Counted from the first letter of the stretch, positions 52,589-61,651 are shown. The stretch is DNA of 64,000 bases from Mesobacillus campisalis (GCF_000986785.1 NZ_LAYY01000006.1:124001-188000); one strand, 5' to 3'. Translations and numbers: made by a program. The notes: a model not told the origin generated them from the letters alone.

Positions 52589-53803
52589 TTAATGGGATAA
52601 ATCCGACTGTACTTTTACCTGCTCTGTAACTTCCAGTCCGAGGTGAGCTTTGGCAAAGGCTACAATATTCTGGCTGGATTCCCCGTGCGCATACTCATTC
52701 CATTTATGGTTAAAGCCCTTTAGGCGATCGTAATCAAACTCATGATGCTGGATGGCCTTAATGATTTCTGCAGTCGAAAGAACGACTGGGCCTGGCACCA
52801 ATTGATGATAATCCTCCCACAATCCCCTGGTTTTGCTGTAGTGTGTCAGGTCGTAAGGAAAAAAGAGCATCGGCTTATTCAACAGTGAAAATTCAAATGG
52901 TATGGAGGAATAATCACTAATCAACAAGTCAGTAATAAAAAGCAAGTCATTCAAAGAAGGGTAGCCTGAGACGTCAAAAACGAAATCCTTAAGGTCGTCG
53001 TTCAGCATTACGCTGTTTTTAATGGCCGGATGAAGGCGCAGCAGCAATGCATAGTCATTTCCCAGCTCTTTTTTCAGCAGGTCAAGATTAAGCCGCAATT
53101 CAAAGGAGTCGAGCTGTTCTTCGCGGTAGGTTGGAGCATAAAGCACTACTTTCTTTCCTGCCAGCTGCGGATACTGCTGATATACCTTTTGGGATGCCTG
53201 CTTTTGGGCGTTCTTGTTAAAAAAGACATCTGTCCTTGGTACACCTGTTTTCAGGATTTTTTCCCCGCTCAGCCCAAAAGCCTGCTGGAAGATTTGAGCC
53301 ATGGCATCTGAGCTGACAACAACATGGTCAAACCGGTCATATACCTGTTTGAACCGTTTTCTCGCATTTTCGCTCCGGCCTTCTGTCGAATGGTCTTCAA
53401 GTCCGAACTTCTTGACTGCACCATTTGCATGCCAGAGCTGGATGCATGTTGTTTCTTCCTTAAACGCTGCAGCAGCAAGAAATCCATAGTAATTATCCAC
53501 AAAGACTACCTTGGCCGTCGCCAAATGATAGATGGATGTGACAAACTGGGCGAAGTGCCGGATATCAAATAAAAGCTTATCCGCCCCGGTAAATCCTGCA
53601 AAATGAGGATACACCTTCCTGGTGGTTAAAAAGACAGTCCGGCAATTAACACCTTGTCGCTGCATTTCTTGATAAATGCTTACATTATTATCGGCAAAAG
53701 AAGCAACAAAGACCACTTTCCGCTGAACCGGGAAAAAGCGGAAGGATGCAAATAATATTGATATCAATCGCAGATAAAGAAAGACCGCGATTTCTCTAGC
53801 CAT
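52589..53803 (-). CDS. tagB: Teichoic acid primase TagB
   Basis: A 404-residue glycerophosphotransferase that adds the first glycerol phosphate to ManNAc-GlcNAc-PP-undecaprenol. The N-terminal amphipathic helix binds the membrane. The TagB-type block CIQLWHANGAVKKFGLED distinguishes it from TagF-type WHGTPLKRL enzymes. The catalytic-region LISDYSSIPFEFSLLNKPML and RGLWEDYHQLVPGP follow. Length is slightly above the 381 residues of B. subtilis TagB. It overlaps tagD by eight bases. A basic or polar tail of about 15 residues is extra. Confidence 0.9.
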   Translation of the reverse strand: MAREIAVFLYLRLISILFASFRFFPVQRKVVFVASFADNNVSIYQEMQRQGVNCRTVFLTTRKVYPHFAGFTGADKLLFDIRHFAQFVTSIYHLATAKVVFVDNYYGFLAAAAFKEETTCIQLWHANGAVKKFGLEDHSTEGRSENARKRFKQVYDRFDHVVVSSDAMAQIFQQAFGLSGEKILKTGVPRTDVFFNKNAQKQASQKVYQQYPQLAGKKVVLYAPTYREEQLDSFELRLNLDLLKKELGNDYALLLRLHPAIKNSVMLNDDLKDFVFDVSGYPSLNDLLFITDLLISDYSSIPFEFSLLNKPMLFFPYDLTHYSKTRGLWEDYHQLVPGPVVLSTAEIIKAIQHHEFDYDRLKGFNHKWNEYAHGESSQNIVAFAKAHLGLEVTEQVKVQSDLSH

Positions 53804-54194
53804 TTGTCACCTTAAATAAGTCATTTTTAATCTTGCTGGTGGAAATGCCTACTGTTCTTGGGAGATAGATGACTTCACAGTACTCCTTCAGAAAGTCAAA
53901 TTTGCCTTTCCAGTCATCTCCCATCACGAAGATATCAATATTATGTTCTAATACATCCTGCACCTTTTGCTCCCAGGTATTTTCAGGAATGACTTTATCA
54001 ACATAGCGGATGGATTCAAGAATCATCTTTCTATTCTCGAAGCTATGGTAAGCTTCTTTCTTTTTCAGTGCATTGAATTCATCAGTGGAAATGGCGACTG
54101 TCAAATGGTCACCAAGGTCTTTTGCTCTTTTTAGCAGATTGATATGTCCATAGTGAAGCAGATCGAATGTTCCGTATGTTAGAACCTTTTTCAT
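53796..54194 (-). CDS. tagD: Glycerol-3-phosphate cytidylyltransferase TagD
   Basis: A 132-residue cytidylyltransferase making CDP-glycerol from CTP and glycerol-3-phosphate. The HxGH motif is at 14-17 in GTFDLLHYGHINLLKRA and the second CTP motif at RTVGISTSKI (113-122). The open frame extends 192 codons upstream, but that part is not protein-like. ATG 54194 has AGGAGG at the right distance and gives the exact family length (about 129 residues). It supplies CDP-glycerol to TagB, the TagF-like enzyme and the bifunctional transferase. Confidence 0.95.
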   Translation of the reverse strand: MKKVLTYGTFDLLHYGHINLLKRAKDLGDHLTVAISTDEFNALKKKEAYHSFENRKMILESIRYVDKVIPENTWEQKVQDVLEHNIDIFVMGDDWKGKFDFLKEYCEVIYLPRTVGISTSKIKNDLFKVTNG

Positions 54195-54596
54195 GATATA
54201 ACCTCCTATTATTACAGTCCTGAATGGGTTATTTATTTTAAATGTAGAATTTGTGCAATCATTCGCAAGCATTACTGCGGCAGCTCCAGCCCGCTCTGTT
54301 TTCGGGCTAAAAGCATACTTACACAATTTTAAGGGATAAAGCATTCTGTGACAAGGTGGGGATTGCTGGATAGTCCAATATAAACTTTCAATACCCGCAT
54401 TTGCCGGAAATATGCTGTTTTTGATGCTACCAAAAGAATATGACGGCAGGAAGACAAAGAGGTTACAAGGAAATTGCAAAACGGGGAGAAAAATGTCATA
54501 AAAGGATTTTTGCCATTCACCGAACAACAGTGGTATTCTATAACCATCGTCCAAGCCATTTGGGGATGAATAAATCAAGATGAAGGAAATAGCGTG
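54195..54596. promoter_or_regulatory. Divergent promoter region of tagDB and tagF-tagA
   Basis: About 400 bases between divergent operons. For the plus strand TTGCCA (54510-54515) and TATTCT (54534-54539, with TG one base before) are 18 bases apart. The tagD side is AT-rich next to the gene but I cannot fix its promoter. In B. subtilis the corresponding gap between tagAB and tagDEF is the site of PhoP regulation. I did not identify PhoP repeats by eye. Confidence 0.5.
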
Positions 54597-55802
54597 ATGA
54601 TAGGAAACATACTGACGAAATTTAAACGAATGAACCTGATAAAAACAGCGTATAAAGGGGTATTCAAGCTGGTTGGAATGCTGCCGGCGGACAAGAATAT
54701 GATTGTTTTTGAAAGCTTTCTGGGGAAACAGTACAGCTGCAACCCAAGGGCCATATATGAATATCTGCAAAAAAATAATCCAGGTTATAAAATGTACTGG
54801 AGTATTGACCCTCGCTTCCGTTCTGCTTTTGAAGGGAAAGAGGTAGAAACGGTCGATCGTTTTTCACTAAAATGGCTGTTTTTAATGGCACGGGCCAGGT
54901 ATTGGGTTTCCAACAGCCGGCTGCCATTATGGATTCCAAAGCCAAGTCATACCGTATACTTACAGACATGGCATGGAACGCCTTTGAAACGGCTGGCAGC
55001 CGACATGGAACAAGTGCTCATGCCGGGAACCGACACGGAGCAGTACAAAAAAAACTTCCTGGCAGAATCAAGCCGCTGGGATTACCTGATCTCTCCTAAT
55101 GCGTATTCTTCGCATATCTTTCGCAGGGCATTCGATTTTAACAAGGAAATGATTGAATCGGGTTACCCCCGGAATGACTTCCTTCATAATGACAATACAG
55201 CTGAAGTGATTGGGGGAATCAAGGACAAGCTTGCTTTGCCTCCGGGGAAAAAGGTGATTCTTTATGCGCCGACATGGAGGGATAATGAATTCCACGAAAA
55301 AGGGAAGTATAAATTTAATCTAAAACTCGATTTGGATTATTTAAGAGACCAGCTGGGCAGTGAATATATTGTCCTGCTGCGGATGCATTATTTGATTGCT
55401 GAAAACCTTGATTTATCTGGTTACAGGGGATTTGCTTATGATGTCTCAGCCTATGAAGACATCCGCGAACTTTACCTGGTTTCGGATGTGCTTATTACCG
55501 ATTATTCCTCTGTCTTTTTTGATTACGGAAACCTGAAGCGGCCAATGATTTTCTTTGTTTATGATCTTGAAAGCTATCGGGACAACCTCAGGGGATTTTA
55601 CTTTGATTTTGAAAACGAAGCGCCAGGGCCGCTCGTTAAAACAACAGAAGAAGTAGTTGAGCAGCTAAAAAGGCTGGATTTTGCAGGATCCGCTTTGCCG
55701 CCAAACTTTGGGGAGTTTTACCAAAGGTTTTGTTATCTTGAAGATGGAGAAGCTTCAAGAAGGGTGGTTGAAAAGGTTTTTAAGCAGCAGGCAAGCCAAT
55801 AA
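54597..55802 (+). CDS. TagF-like CDP-glycerol glycerophosphotransferase, single domain
   Basis: A 401-residue enzyme of the TagF/TarF catalytic type: MIVFESFLGKQYSCNPRAIY, the active-site block LQTWHGTPLKRLAAD, VILYAPTWRDN and LITDYSSVFFDYGNLKRPMI. Full TagF polymerases are about 740 residues. This one has only the membrane-binding start and catalytic half, like TarF primer-extenders. It may add the second glycerol phosphate, with chain growth left to the bifunctional enzyme encoded at 45 kb. ATG 54597 or GTG 54594 can serve as start. Transcribed away from tagD. Confidence 0.87.
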   Translation: MIGNILTKFKRMNLIKTAYKGVFKLVGMLPADKNMIVFESFLGKQYSCNPRAIYEYLQKNNPGYKMYWSIDPRFRSAFEGKEVETVDRFSLKWLFLMARARYWVSNSRLPLWIPKPSHTVYLQTWHGTPLKRLAADMEQVLMPGTDTEQYKKNFLAESSRWDYLISPNAYSSHIFRRAFDFNKEMIESGYPRNDFLHNDNTAEVIGGIKDKLALPPGKKVILYAPTWRDNEFHEKGKYKFNLKLDLDYLRDQLGSEYIVLLRMHYLIAENLDLSGYRGFAYDVSAYEDIRELYLVSDVLITDYSSVFFDYGNLKRPMIFFVYDLESYRDNLRGFYFDFENEAPGPLVKTTEEVVEQLKRLDFAGSALPPNFGEFYQRFCYLEDGEASRRVVEKVFKQQASQ

Positions 55803-55829
55803 CCTCCTTGGGAGACCTTGGGGGTTTTT
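55801..55829 (+). terminator. Terminator after the tagF-like gene
   Basis: AACCTCCTTGG pairs imperfectly with CCTTGGGGGTT (two mismatches, one G-T), followed by a T-run. Confidence 0.55.
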
Positions 55830-55947
55830 GCTTAAAACCGTTAGGGTTTTATGACCTGGCACCAATTCCCACTCGGGATACCGTTAGAAACGTGCTACAG
55901 TAGCGGGTGATGCTGCATACTATATTCGACATTCAAGAGGACTAAAA

Positions 55948-56667
55948 ATGAAAAAACAGCATGTAAACATTTTAGGGATAAATTTTATAAATATACGGTT
56001 TGAAGAGATGGCTGAAGAACTTGCCGCGAGAGTGGGCAACGAACAGAAAGCTTTTGTGGTGACGGCCAATCCGGAAATTGTAATGTATGCCGATGCCCAT
56101 CAACGATACAAGAATATCCTGGATTCAGCTGATTACGTGGTTGCAGACGGTACAGGCATCGTCCTGGCTTCCCGTTTGTTGAACACTCCGCTTAAAGAGA
56201 GGGTCACTGGTTTTGACTTGACCCTTTCACTGCTGCAAAAAGCAGACCAAAACAACTGGAGCATTTATCTGCTTGGAGGCCGCCCGGAGGTTAATGCCAA
56301 AGCGGCAGAAAATATCAAATTGACATATCCCGGGCTGAAACTTGCTGGAAACAGGCACGGTTTCTTCGATTGGAAAGATCCTGCTGTTGTAGATGATATT
56401 CGGGAGACAAAACCGGATATTGTATTGGTTGCCCTGGGATTTCCAAAGCAGGAGCAGTGGATCTCGCTTTATAAGGACTACTTTGAAAAAGGAATCTTTA
56501 TAGGAGTGGGCGGAACGATTGACATCCTGGCCGGAAAGGCTAAACGGGCTCCCATCCTTTGGCGCAAACTGAATATGGAATGGCTTTACCGGCTTTTGAA
56601 ACAGCCTTCCAGATGGAGAAGGATGCTGGCTTTGCCCCGGTTTGTGGTTAAAGTAATGAAAAAGTAG
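55948..56667 (+). CDS. tagA: N-acetylmannosaminyltransferase TagA
   Basis: A 239-residue WecG/TagA/CpsF family enzyme that adds ManNAc to GlcNAc-PP-undecaprenol to complete the linkage disaccharide. Conserved blocks: VTANPEIVMYADAH, VVADGTGIVLASRLL (with the catalytic Asp), ERVTGFDLTLSLL, YLLGGRPEVNAKAAENI, and the late GFPKQEQWI and GVGGTIDILAGKAKRAP. The basic, Trp/Arg-rich end (EWLYRLLKQPSRWRRML) is the membrane-binding helix group. GAGGA upstream. It is unusual that it follows a tagF-like gene rather than tagB. Confidence 0.95.
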   Translation: MKKQHVNILGINFINIRFEEMAEELAARVGNEQKAFVVTANPEIVMYADAHQRYKNILDSADYVVADGTGIVLASRLLNTPLKERVTGFDLTLSLLQKADQNNWSIYLLGGRPEVNAKAAENIKLTYPGLKLAGNRHGFFDWKDPAVVDDIRETKPDIVLVALGFPKQEQWISLYKDYFEKGIFIGVGGTIDILAGKAKRAPILWRKLNMEWLYRLLKQPSRWRRMLALPRFVVKVMKK

Positions 56668-56853
56668 GGGAAATGCAGAAATTTGCTTGAGAACTGAAAC
56701 TAATCCCGGATTGTTTCGTCTTAGTATGCGATGGCGGAAACAATACAGGATTTAGGGGTCACAGAAGCGGAAAGTACCGTAATAATAGTCCCTTGTTCTT
56801 TATCTCGTAATCTAGTATCATTTCAATCTGGAATTATATTTTTTCGCAGACGG

Positions 56854-56880
56854 TTCATAAATACCTAATGGTGGTATAAT
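56854..56880 (+). promoter_or_regulatory. tagO promoter
   Basis: Extended -10 TGGTATAAT (56872-56880) with a weak -35 TTCATA (56854-56859), 76 bases before the tagO start. The 290-base gap between tagA and tagO holds nothing else that I can identify. Confidence 0.6.
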
Positions 56881-56956
56881 GTAAACGACCAAACTATACA
56901 GAATTTGTCTGATTTTATCATAAATTAGGGGCATCCTAATCAAAAGGAGGGTCAAC

Positions 56957-58027
56957 ATGTCGCTCACCATGACCTTGGTAGTATGCTTTATATGCTCCAT
57001 CCTTATCACACCGGTTGTAAAAAAGTTGGCGTTCCGATTAGGTGCCACCGACCGTCCAAACAGCCGGAAAGTTCACGAGAAAATCATGCCGCGCATGGGC
57101 GGGCTTGTTATCTATATCAGCTTTATGCTCGGGCTTTTTATTACGCAACCCGATAGCAAATACCATGCTGCCATTATGATTGGAAGTGTCATCATTGTCC
57201 TGACAGGGATCCTGGACGATATTTTTGAGCTGTCGGCCAAGGTTAAGCTGATTAACCAGCTTGCCGCGGCCTTTATTGTTGTCATTTGGGGCGGAGTGCA
57301 GGTGAACTTCATCAACCTGCCGTTTGGGGGCGGAGAGCTTCAATTCGGCTGGTTCAGTATTCCAGTCACGATTTTATGGATTGTCGGCGTGACCAATGCC
57401 ATCAATCTGATTGACGGACTCGATGGCCTGGCAGCCGGAGTTTCCTCTATTGCACTTATATCCCTGTCCGGCATGGCAATCATCATGGGTGATGTTTACG
57501 TTATGACAATGGGCTTCATCCTGCTTGCCAGCACGCTCGGATTTTTATTGTTCAACTTCTACCCCGCGAAAATCTTCATGGGGGACACAGGAGCGCTGTT
57601 CCTGGGCTACATGATCTCCGTGCTTTCGCTGCTCGGCTTTAAAAACGTAACGTTTATCTCCTTCATCATCCCAATCATTATTCTGGGGGTTCCGATGACG
57701 GATACGATCTTTGCGATTGTGCGCCGCCTGGTGAAAAAGGCGCCGCTCTCAAAGCCGGATAAATCGCATCTTCACCATTGCCTGCTGAACCTTGGATTCA
57801 CCCACAGGCAGACAGTACTGATGATTTACATGATCAGTGCCATGTTCGGACTCGCAGCCCTGATTTTCACCTTGACAACGATGTGGGGGTCGCTGCTTAT
57901 TCTAGCGATTATCCTCATCTCAATCGAATTGATTGTTGAGAGTGTAGGACTTGTTGATAAGAACTACCGTCCGCTTCTGAATTTGATCAGAGGCAGGAAA
58001 TATGTGAAGGAAAAAACCCAGCCATGA
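56957..58027 (+). CDS. tagO: UDP-GlcNAc:undecaprenyl-phosphate GlcNAc-1-phosphate transferase TagO
   Basis: A 356-residue polyprenyl-phosphate transferase with about eleven helices, first step of wall teichoic acid synthesis and of most undecaprenyl-linked wall polymers. Motifs in order: KVHEKIMPRMGG (39-49), the catalytic Asp pair in GILDDIFEL (84-92), NAINLIDGLDGLAAG (147-161), FMGDTGALFLG (207-217) and the UDP-sugar motif KSHLHHCLL. AAAAGGAGG precedes ATG. Its position before the tagV-type gene, yvyE and degS follows B. subtilis. The product could feed both the host teichoic acid and the AT-rich cassette polymer. Confidence 0.95.
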   Translation: MSLTMTLVVCFICSILITPVVKKLAFRLGATDRPNSRKVHEKIMPRMGGLVIYISFMLGLFITQPDSKYHAAIMIGSVIIVLTGILDDIFELSAKVKLINQLAAAFIVVIWGGVQVNFINLPFGGGELQFGWFSIPVTILWIVGVTNAINLIDGLDGLAAGVSSIALISLSGMAIIMGDVYVMTMGFILLASTLGFLLFNFYPAKIFMGDTGALFLGYMISVLSLLGFKNVTFISFIIPIIILGVPMTDTIFAIVRRLVKKAPLSKPDKSHLHHCLLNLGFTHRQTVLMIYMISAMFGLAALIFTLTTMWGSLLILAIILISIELIVESVGLVDKNYRPLLNLIRGRKYVKEKTQP

Positions 58028-58042
58028 CGGCTGGGTTTTTCT
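58013..58042 (+). terminator. Terminator of tagO
   Basis: AACCCAGCC and GGCTGGGTT form a perfect 9-base stem with a 5-base loop and T-run. The stem overlaps the last tagO codons and its TGA stop. Confidence 0.88.
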
Positions 58043-58170
58043 TTTTTATGTTTACTGGACATGGTTCAAGGAAATAACAAAATAGGGGATGGTATAAGGC
58101 TAATCCCCAAACTCGCAAATTCGCATACTTTAAGGTTTCCTGCGAATCCTACATTTAGGAGGCGATGAAC

Positions 58171-58347
58171 ATGGTTAAAAAAGAAAATCCCCAGGACCCG
58201 CGAGTGAAAGACGATAATCCTATGGATGTTGTTAATGAGGGATTAAACGTAGTGGTGCAAGCTGTGAATAATGCTACTGGCCTGGATAAGAGCAATGATG
58301 GCCAACCCAATAATGATAAAGATAAAAAAGGAAGGGCAGACGCATAG
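58171..58347 (+). CDS. Small hydrophilic protein between tagO and tagV
   Basis: 58 residues from ATG 58171, with AGGAGG eight bases upstream; another ATG at 58165 is too close to that site. The sequence is polar: NPQDPRVKDDNPMDVVNEGL, a short VVVQAVNNATGL helix and a Lys/Asp-rich tail. No signal peptide or membrane segment. The strong ribosome binding site supports translation. The gene converges on tagV. Family not recognised; the low-complexity tail recalls small stress or spore-associated proteins. Confidence 0.7.
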   Translation: MVKKENPQDPRVKDDNPMDVVNEGLNVVVQAVNNATGLDKSNDGQPNNDKDKKGRADA

Positions 58348-58361
58348 GCTGTCACCCAATC

Positions 58362-58398
58362 TGAATAAAACAACCCCTACTTAATAAGAAGGGGTTGT
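58362..58398 (-). terminator. Terminator overlapping the tagV stop
   Basis: ACAACCCCT (58370-58378) pairs with AGGGGTTGT (58390-58398). The stop codon of tagV lies in the loop and a TTTTATT run follows on the minus strand. Confidence 0.75.
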
Positions 58399-59415
58399 AG
58401 TTTCGCTCGTTGTGCCATCAATGGCTTCTGGCTCTTCGCCCATTATGCTTTCAGGCTCTAGGCCAAGATGGACTTTTAATTCATTTTTCGTTGCCTCCAG
58501 CTCGGTTTCGTCGAGCTGGTAGTAATACACGCCGTTAATTTTTGAATCATAGCCGGCAAGGTTCAGCGTTTCGGCCTTCAGGTTGGTTCCGGCAACAGCG
58601 TAATTAATGAAGGAAATCATTTCTTCAAAGCGAAGGTCGGTGGTCATGTTGTCTCCGATTGCTTCCATCACGTCGGTGTAATTGTTCACGGATTTGACAG
58701 ATGCCGCTTTGCTGATGACAGCCTTGATGATTTCCTGCTGGCGCTTGCCGCGCTCAATATCGTTGTCGAGCTTGCGTGTTCTTGCCAAGGCCAGTGCTTC
58801 CTCGCCGTCGAGGGTCTGCAGCCCTTCCTGCAAAGTAATCGCTCCGGCTTTGTCTTTTGAATCCTGTTCTGTGAACGTGTAAGGAACATTGACTTCAATG
58901 CCGTTTAGCGCATCGATTACATCAATGAAAGCATTGAAGTTCATTTTTACATAATAGTCCACTGGCACATCCAGGAGATTCTCGACTGTGTCAAGGGTCT
59001 CTGGCACACCGCCGTAAGCATGGGCGTGGTTGATTTTATCGTTGAAGCCTTCTCCCGGAATGTAGACATAGGAGTCACGTGGAATGCTCAGCAATTTTAC
59101 CGATTTGTCATCTTTGTTAAAGGTGGCCAGCATCAATGCGTCCGTACGGGAATTGCTATCGTATTGGCGCTTTTGGCTGTCATCGACACCGATGAAAAGC
59201 ACGGAAATGTTTTCTTCGAATGGATTCACGGCTCGTTTGCCTTCGCGGTCGATCGGCTGATAGGATTTTGTGATAACAGACTCCGCTTTGCTGTATAGAT
59301 GGGCCCCATAGGCCGCAACACTTAACATTACCAATAGGAGCGGAAGAACAATCCAGCGGAAGACTCTTTTTCTTTTTTTCTTATGATGCATATCTGAACG
59401 TCTATTTGCGGACAT
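58381..59415 (-). CDS. tagV: LCP-family wall teichoic acid ligase, TagV type
   Basis: A 344-residue LytR-CpsA-Psr protein with a strongly basic cytoplasmic start (KKRKRVFRW), one helix (about 20-42) and the LCP domain: SVLFIGVDDSQ, SRTDALMLATFN, KLLSIPRDSYVYIPG and the basic ARTRKLDNDIERGKRQQ. The C-terminal 20 residues are Glu/Thr-rich and extra. It shares the whole domain with the gene at 20361 but the position next to tagO and yvyE matches yvhJ (tagV). Acts outside the membrane to attach teichoic acid to MurNAc. Confidence 0.87.
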   Translation of the reverse strand: MSANRRSDMHHKKKRKRVFRWIVLPLLLVMLSVAAYGAHLYSKAESVITKSYQPIDREGKRAVNPFEENISVLFIGVDDSQKRQYDSNSRTDALMLATFNKDDKSVKLLSIPRDSYVYIPGEGFNDKINHAHAYGGVPETLDTVENLLDVPVDYYVKMNFNAFIDVIDALNGIEVNVPYTFTEQDSKDKAGAITLQEGLQTLDGEEALALARTRKLDNDIERGKRQQEIIKAVISKAASVKSVNNYTDVMEAIGDNMTTDLRFEEMISFINYAVAGTNLKAETLNLAGYDSKINGVYYYQLDETELEATKNELKVHLGLEPESIMGEEPEAIDGTTSETTTPSY

Positions 59416-59525
59416 GGCAATCTCCTTCTCTATGATCCTCGTTTTCTATAAAGGTAGTACAATTAACCTATCCTCCATTTTACAATTTTTTCTCATATTC
59501 GTAAATCGAATTTTTTGGCAATCCT

Positions 59526-60164
59526 TCAGCCAGAGTATATTTCCTCCTGGTAAAGCTGCTCTCCCGCGGAGATTTCCCCCTGCCCATTCGTCATCTCCAC
59601 CATCCAGGCGGTAAAATGATCTGTTTGGCCGTCTTCCACAAAGGTTTCAATCTCCACCTTATCCAGGTAGTGAATCTCTTTTATCGAGTAGACCGAAGAG
59701 CGCAGTTCGTTTTCGACTTTTCCGAGCAGAGTATAATCAATGGTGGTGTGCATGACCCGCATCAGTTTGCGCTCCACGATTCCTGTCGCGTTCAGTCCTT
59801 CTGACGTCGCTTTCCCGTATGCGCGGATTAATCCGCCGGCACCGAGCTTGATGCCGCCAAAATAGCGGGTGACCACTACTACTGTGTCTTTCAATTTTCT
59901 TTTCTTCAGCACCTCAAGTATGGGTACTCCGGCGGTGCCGCTCGGTTCACCGTCATCGTTGGCTTTCTGAATCTGGTCATGCTCGCCGATCAGGTACGCG
60001 GAGCAATTATGGGTGGCATCCCAGTGCTTCTTTTTGATGTTCTGGATGAACTCCTGGGCCTCCTGTTCGGTTTCGGCGCGATCGACATAGGCAATGAACC
60101 TTGATTTTTGAATGTTGATTTCGTGTTCGCCATAGCTTTTTACTGTATAATAATGAGAGAGCAT
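59526..60164 (-). CDS. yvyE: YigZ/IMPACT-family protein YvyE
   Basis: A 212-residue protein of the YigZ/IMPACT family. Landmarks: KSRFIAYVDRAETEQEAQEF, the conserved DDGEPSGTAGVPIL and VTRYFGGIKLGAGGLIRAY, then a C-terminal DUF1949-like alpha-beta domain. The eukaryotic relative binds Gcn1 and influences translation control; the bacterial role is unclear. It is divergent from degS, as in B. subtilis. Confidence 0.93.
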   Translation of the reverse strand: MLSHYYTVKSYGEHEINIQKSRFIAYVDRAETEQEAQEFIQNIKKKHWDATHNCSAYLIGEHDQIQKANDDGEPSGTAGVPILEVLKKRKLKDTVVVVTRYFGGIKLGAGGLIRAYGKATSEGLNATGIVERKLMRVMHTTIDYTLLGKVENELRSSVYSIKEIHYLDKVEIETFVEDGQTDHFTAWMVEMTNGQGEISAGEQLYQEEIYSG

Positions 60165-60340
60165 AACAGATGCCCCTTTCTATGAAAAGATAGATTTGTG
60201 CATGTGTTTTAGTTTGCATTTTATAGGCCGTTCCTATTGTGAAGAAACTAGCAATGCCTCTTTTATTATAATTGCACAGGCCCTTGAGAACAAATGGTGA
60301 TGGAATGTAATTAAACTTTAATATTAGAAAAAACAGAGAA

Positions 60341-60349
60341 TGTTATAAT
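60341..60349 (+). promoter_or_regulatory. Extended -10 promoter of degSU
   Basis: TGTTATAAT (TG one base before TATAAT), 82 bases before degS. The -35 region is not recognisable. It lies in the divergent gap with yvyE. Confidence 0.5.
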
Positions 60350-60430
60350 AGGGGATATTATCAAATCAGATAAGCAATCCTTTTGTTCAGGCTAACGAAA
60401 ACAATGGCTTCCATGGAGGAATGAAGAAGG

Positions 60431-61573
60431 ATGGCGTTAAGAAAACTGGATGCTTCGGCACTTGATCATATTTTGCAGACTATGATCGATACAGTAGAAG
60501 ACAGCAAGAAGGAAATTTTCCAAATTGGAGAGCAGTGCCGCAATGATTATGAAACCATTATTTCGGAGCTCGGTGAAGTCAAAAGGCTGAGCAAAAAGAT
60601 TGTTGAGGACGGGGACAAGCTTGAGGTCCAGGTCCGGTTCGCAAGGAAACGTTTATCCGAAGTAAGCAAGCATTTTAAAGACTACACGGAACTAGAGGTG
60701 CGGCAGGCCTACGAGACTGCCCACAAGATGCAGATGGAGCTGACGATGAACCGCCAGCTTGAGAAGCAGCTGAAGGAGCGCCGTGACGATCTGGAGCGAA
60801 GGCTGGGCGGACTGGGAGAAACGATTGACCGCTCCGGGCATCTGGTTTCACAGATTTCAGTGGTCATGAATTATATGATGAGCGATATCCGCCAAATGGG
60901 GGAAGCGCTGGAGTCCGCACAGCAAAAACAGGATTTCGGGCTGAAAATCATCGAAGCCCAGGAAGAGGAGCGGAAGAAGCTGTCGCGGGAAATCCATGAC
61001 GGCCCTGCCCAAATGCTGGCCAATGTGATGATGCGTTCCGACCTGATTGAAAAGATCTACAAAGAGCGCAGCGGGGAAGAAGCAATGGCCGAAATCCGCA
61101 GCCTCAAGACGATGGTCCGGTCGGCCTTGTACGAGGTCAGGAGGATCATTTATGACCTGCGTCCAATGGCACTTGATGATCTTGGGCTTGTGCCTACCCT
61201 CAGAAAGTATTTGCTGACCATCGAAGAATATCATAAAACGACAAAAATCGAGTTTAGCAACAGCGGCGATGAAGAGCGGCTGCCAACCAAGTATGAAGTG
61301 GCGCTGTTCCGAATGATCCAGGAGTCGGTCCAGAATGCTTTGAAGCATGCCGAAGCCACATTGATCCAGGTCAAGCTCGAGATCATGAGTGACCATATCA
61401 CCGTTGTGATAAAAGACAATGGCAAGGGTTTTGATACAAGCCAGAAAAAAATGCAGTCTTTTGGCATTTTGGGAATGAAAGAGCGGGTCGAGCTCCTGGA
61501 AGGGGAGGTTTCCATTGATTCGCGGATTGGCAGCGGGACGCTTGTACTTATCCAGGTGCCGCTGAATAGATAG
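60431..61573 (+). CDS. degS: Sensor histidine kinase DegS
   Basis: A 380-residue cytosolic kinase without membrane segments. Sensor and coiled-coil region at 1-180, then the HisKA_3 motif EEERKKLSREIHDGPAQML with phosphorylated His189, the same position as in B. subtilis DegS. The ATPase domain includes MIQESVQNALKHAEA (N box), IKDNGKGFD (G1) and FGILGMKERVELL. Phosphorylates DegU to control exoenzymes, motility, competence and polymer production. Followed by degU after a hairpin. Confidence 0.95.
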   Translation: MALRKLDASALDHILQTMIDTVEDSKKEIFQIGEQCRNDYETIISELGEVKRLSKKIVEDGDKLEVQVRFARKRLSEVSKHFKDYTELEVRQAYETAHKMQMELTMNRQLEKQLKERRDDLERRLGGLGETIDRSGHLVSQISVVMNYMMSDIRQMGEALESAQQKQDFGLKIIEAQEEERKKLSREIHDGPAQMLANVMMRSDLIEKIYKERSGEEAMAEIRSLKTMVRSALYEVRRIIYDLRPMALDDLGLVPTLRKYLLTIEEYHKTTKIEFSNSGDEERLPTKYEVALFRMIQESVQNALKHAEATLIQVKLEIMSDHITVVIKDNGKGFDTSQKKMQSFGILGMKERVELLEGEVSIDSRIGSGTLVLIQVPLNR

Positions 61574-61581
61574 TGAGACGC

Positions 61582-61607
61582 AGAACAGAAGCCTGCGCTT
61601 CTGTTCT
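61582..61607 (+). other. Perfect hairpin between degS and degU
   Basis: AGAACAGAAGC and GCTTCTGTTCT form an 11-base stem with the 4-base loop CTGC. No T-run follows, so it is not an ordinary terminator. It could be an RNA processing or stability element that sets the ratio of kinase to regulator. Confidence 0.6.
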
Positions 61608-61651
61608 CTTCATAGATGAACAAAGGTGAACAGTGACAAGGAGGGCATTAC

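Noticed and set aside
52589-53803. Full TagF polymerase
   Set aside because: The block CIQLWHANGAVKKFGLED and length near 400 are those of TagB, not TagF.
54195-54770. 192-codon N-terminal extension of tagD
   Set aside because: Not protein-like and runs into the tagF-like gene on the other strand. TagD has its own AGGAGG and ATG at 54194 and normal family length.
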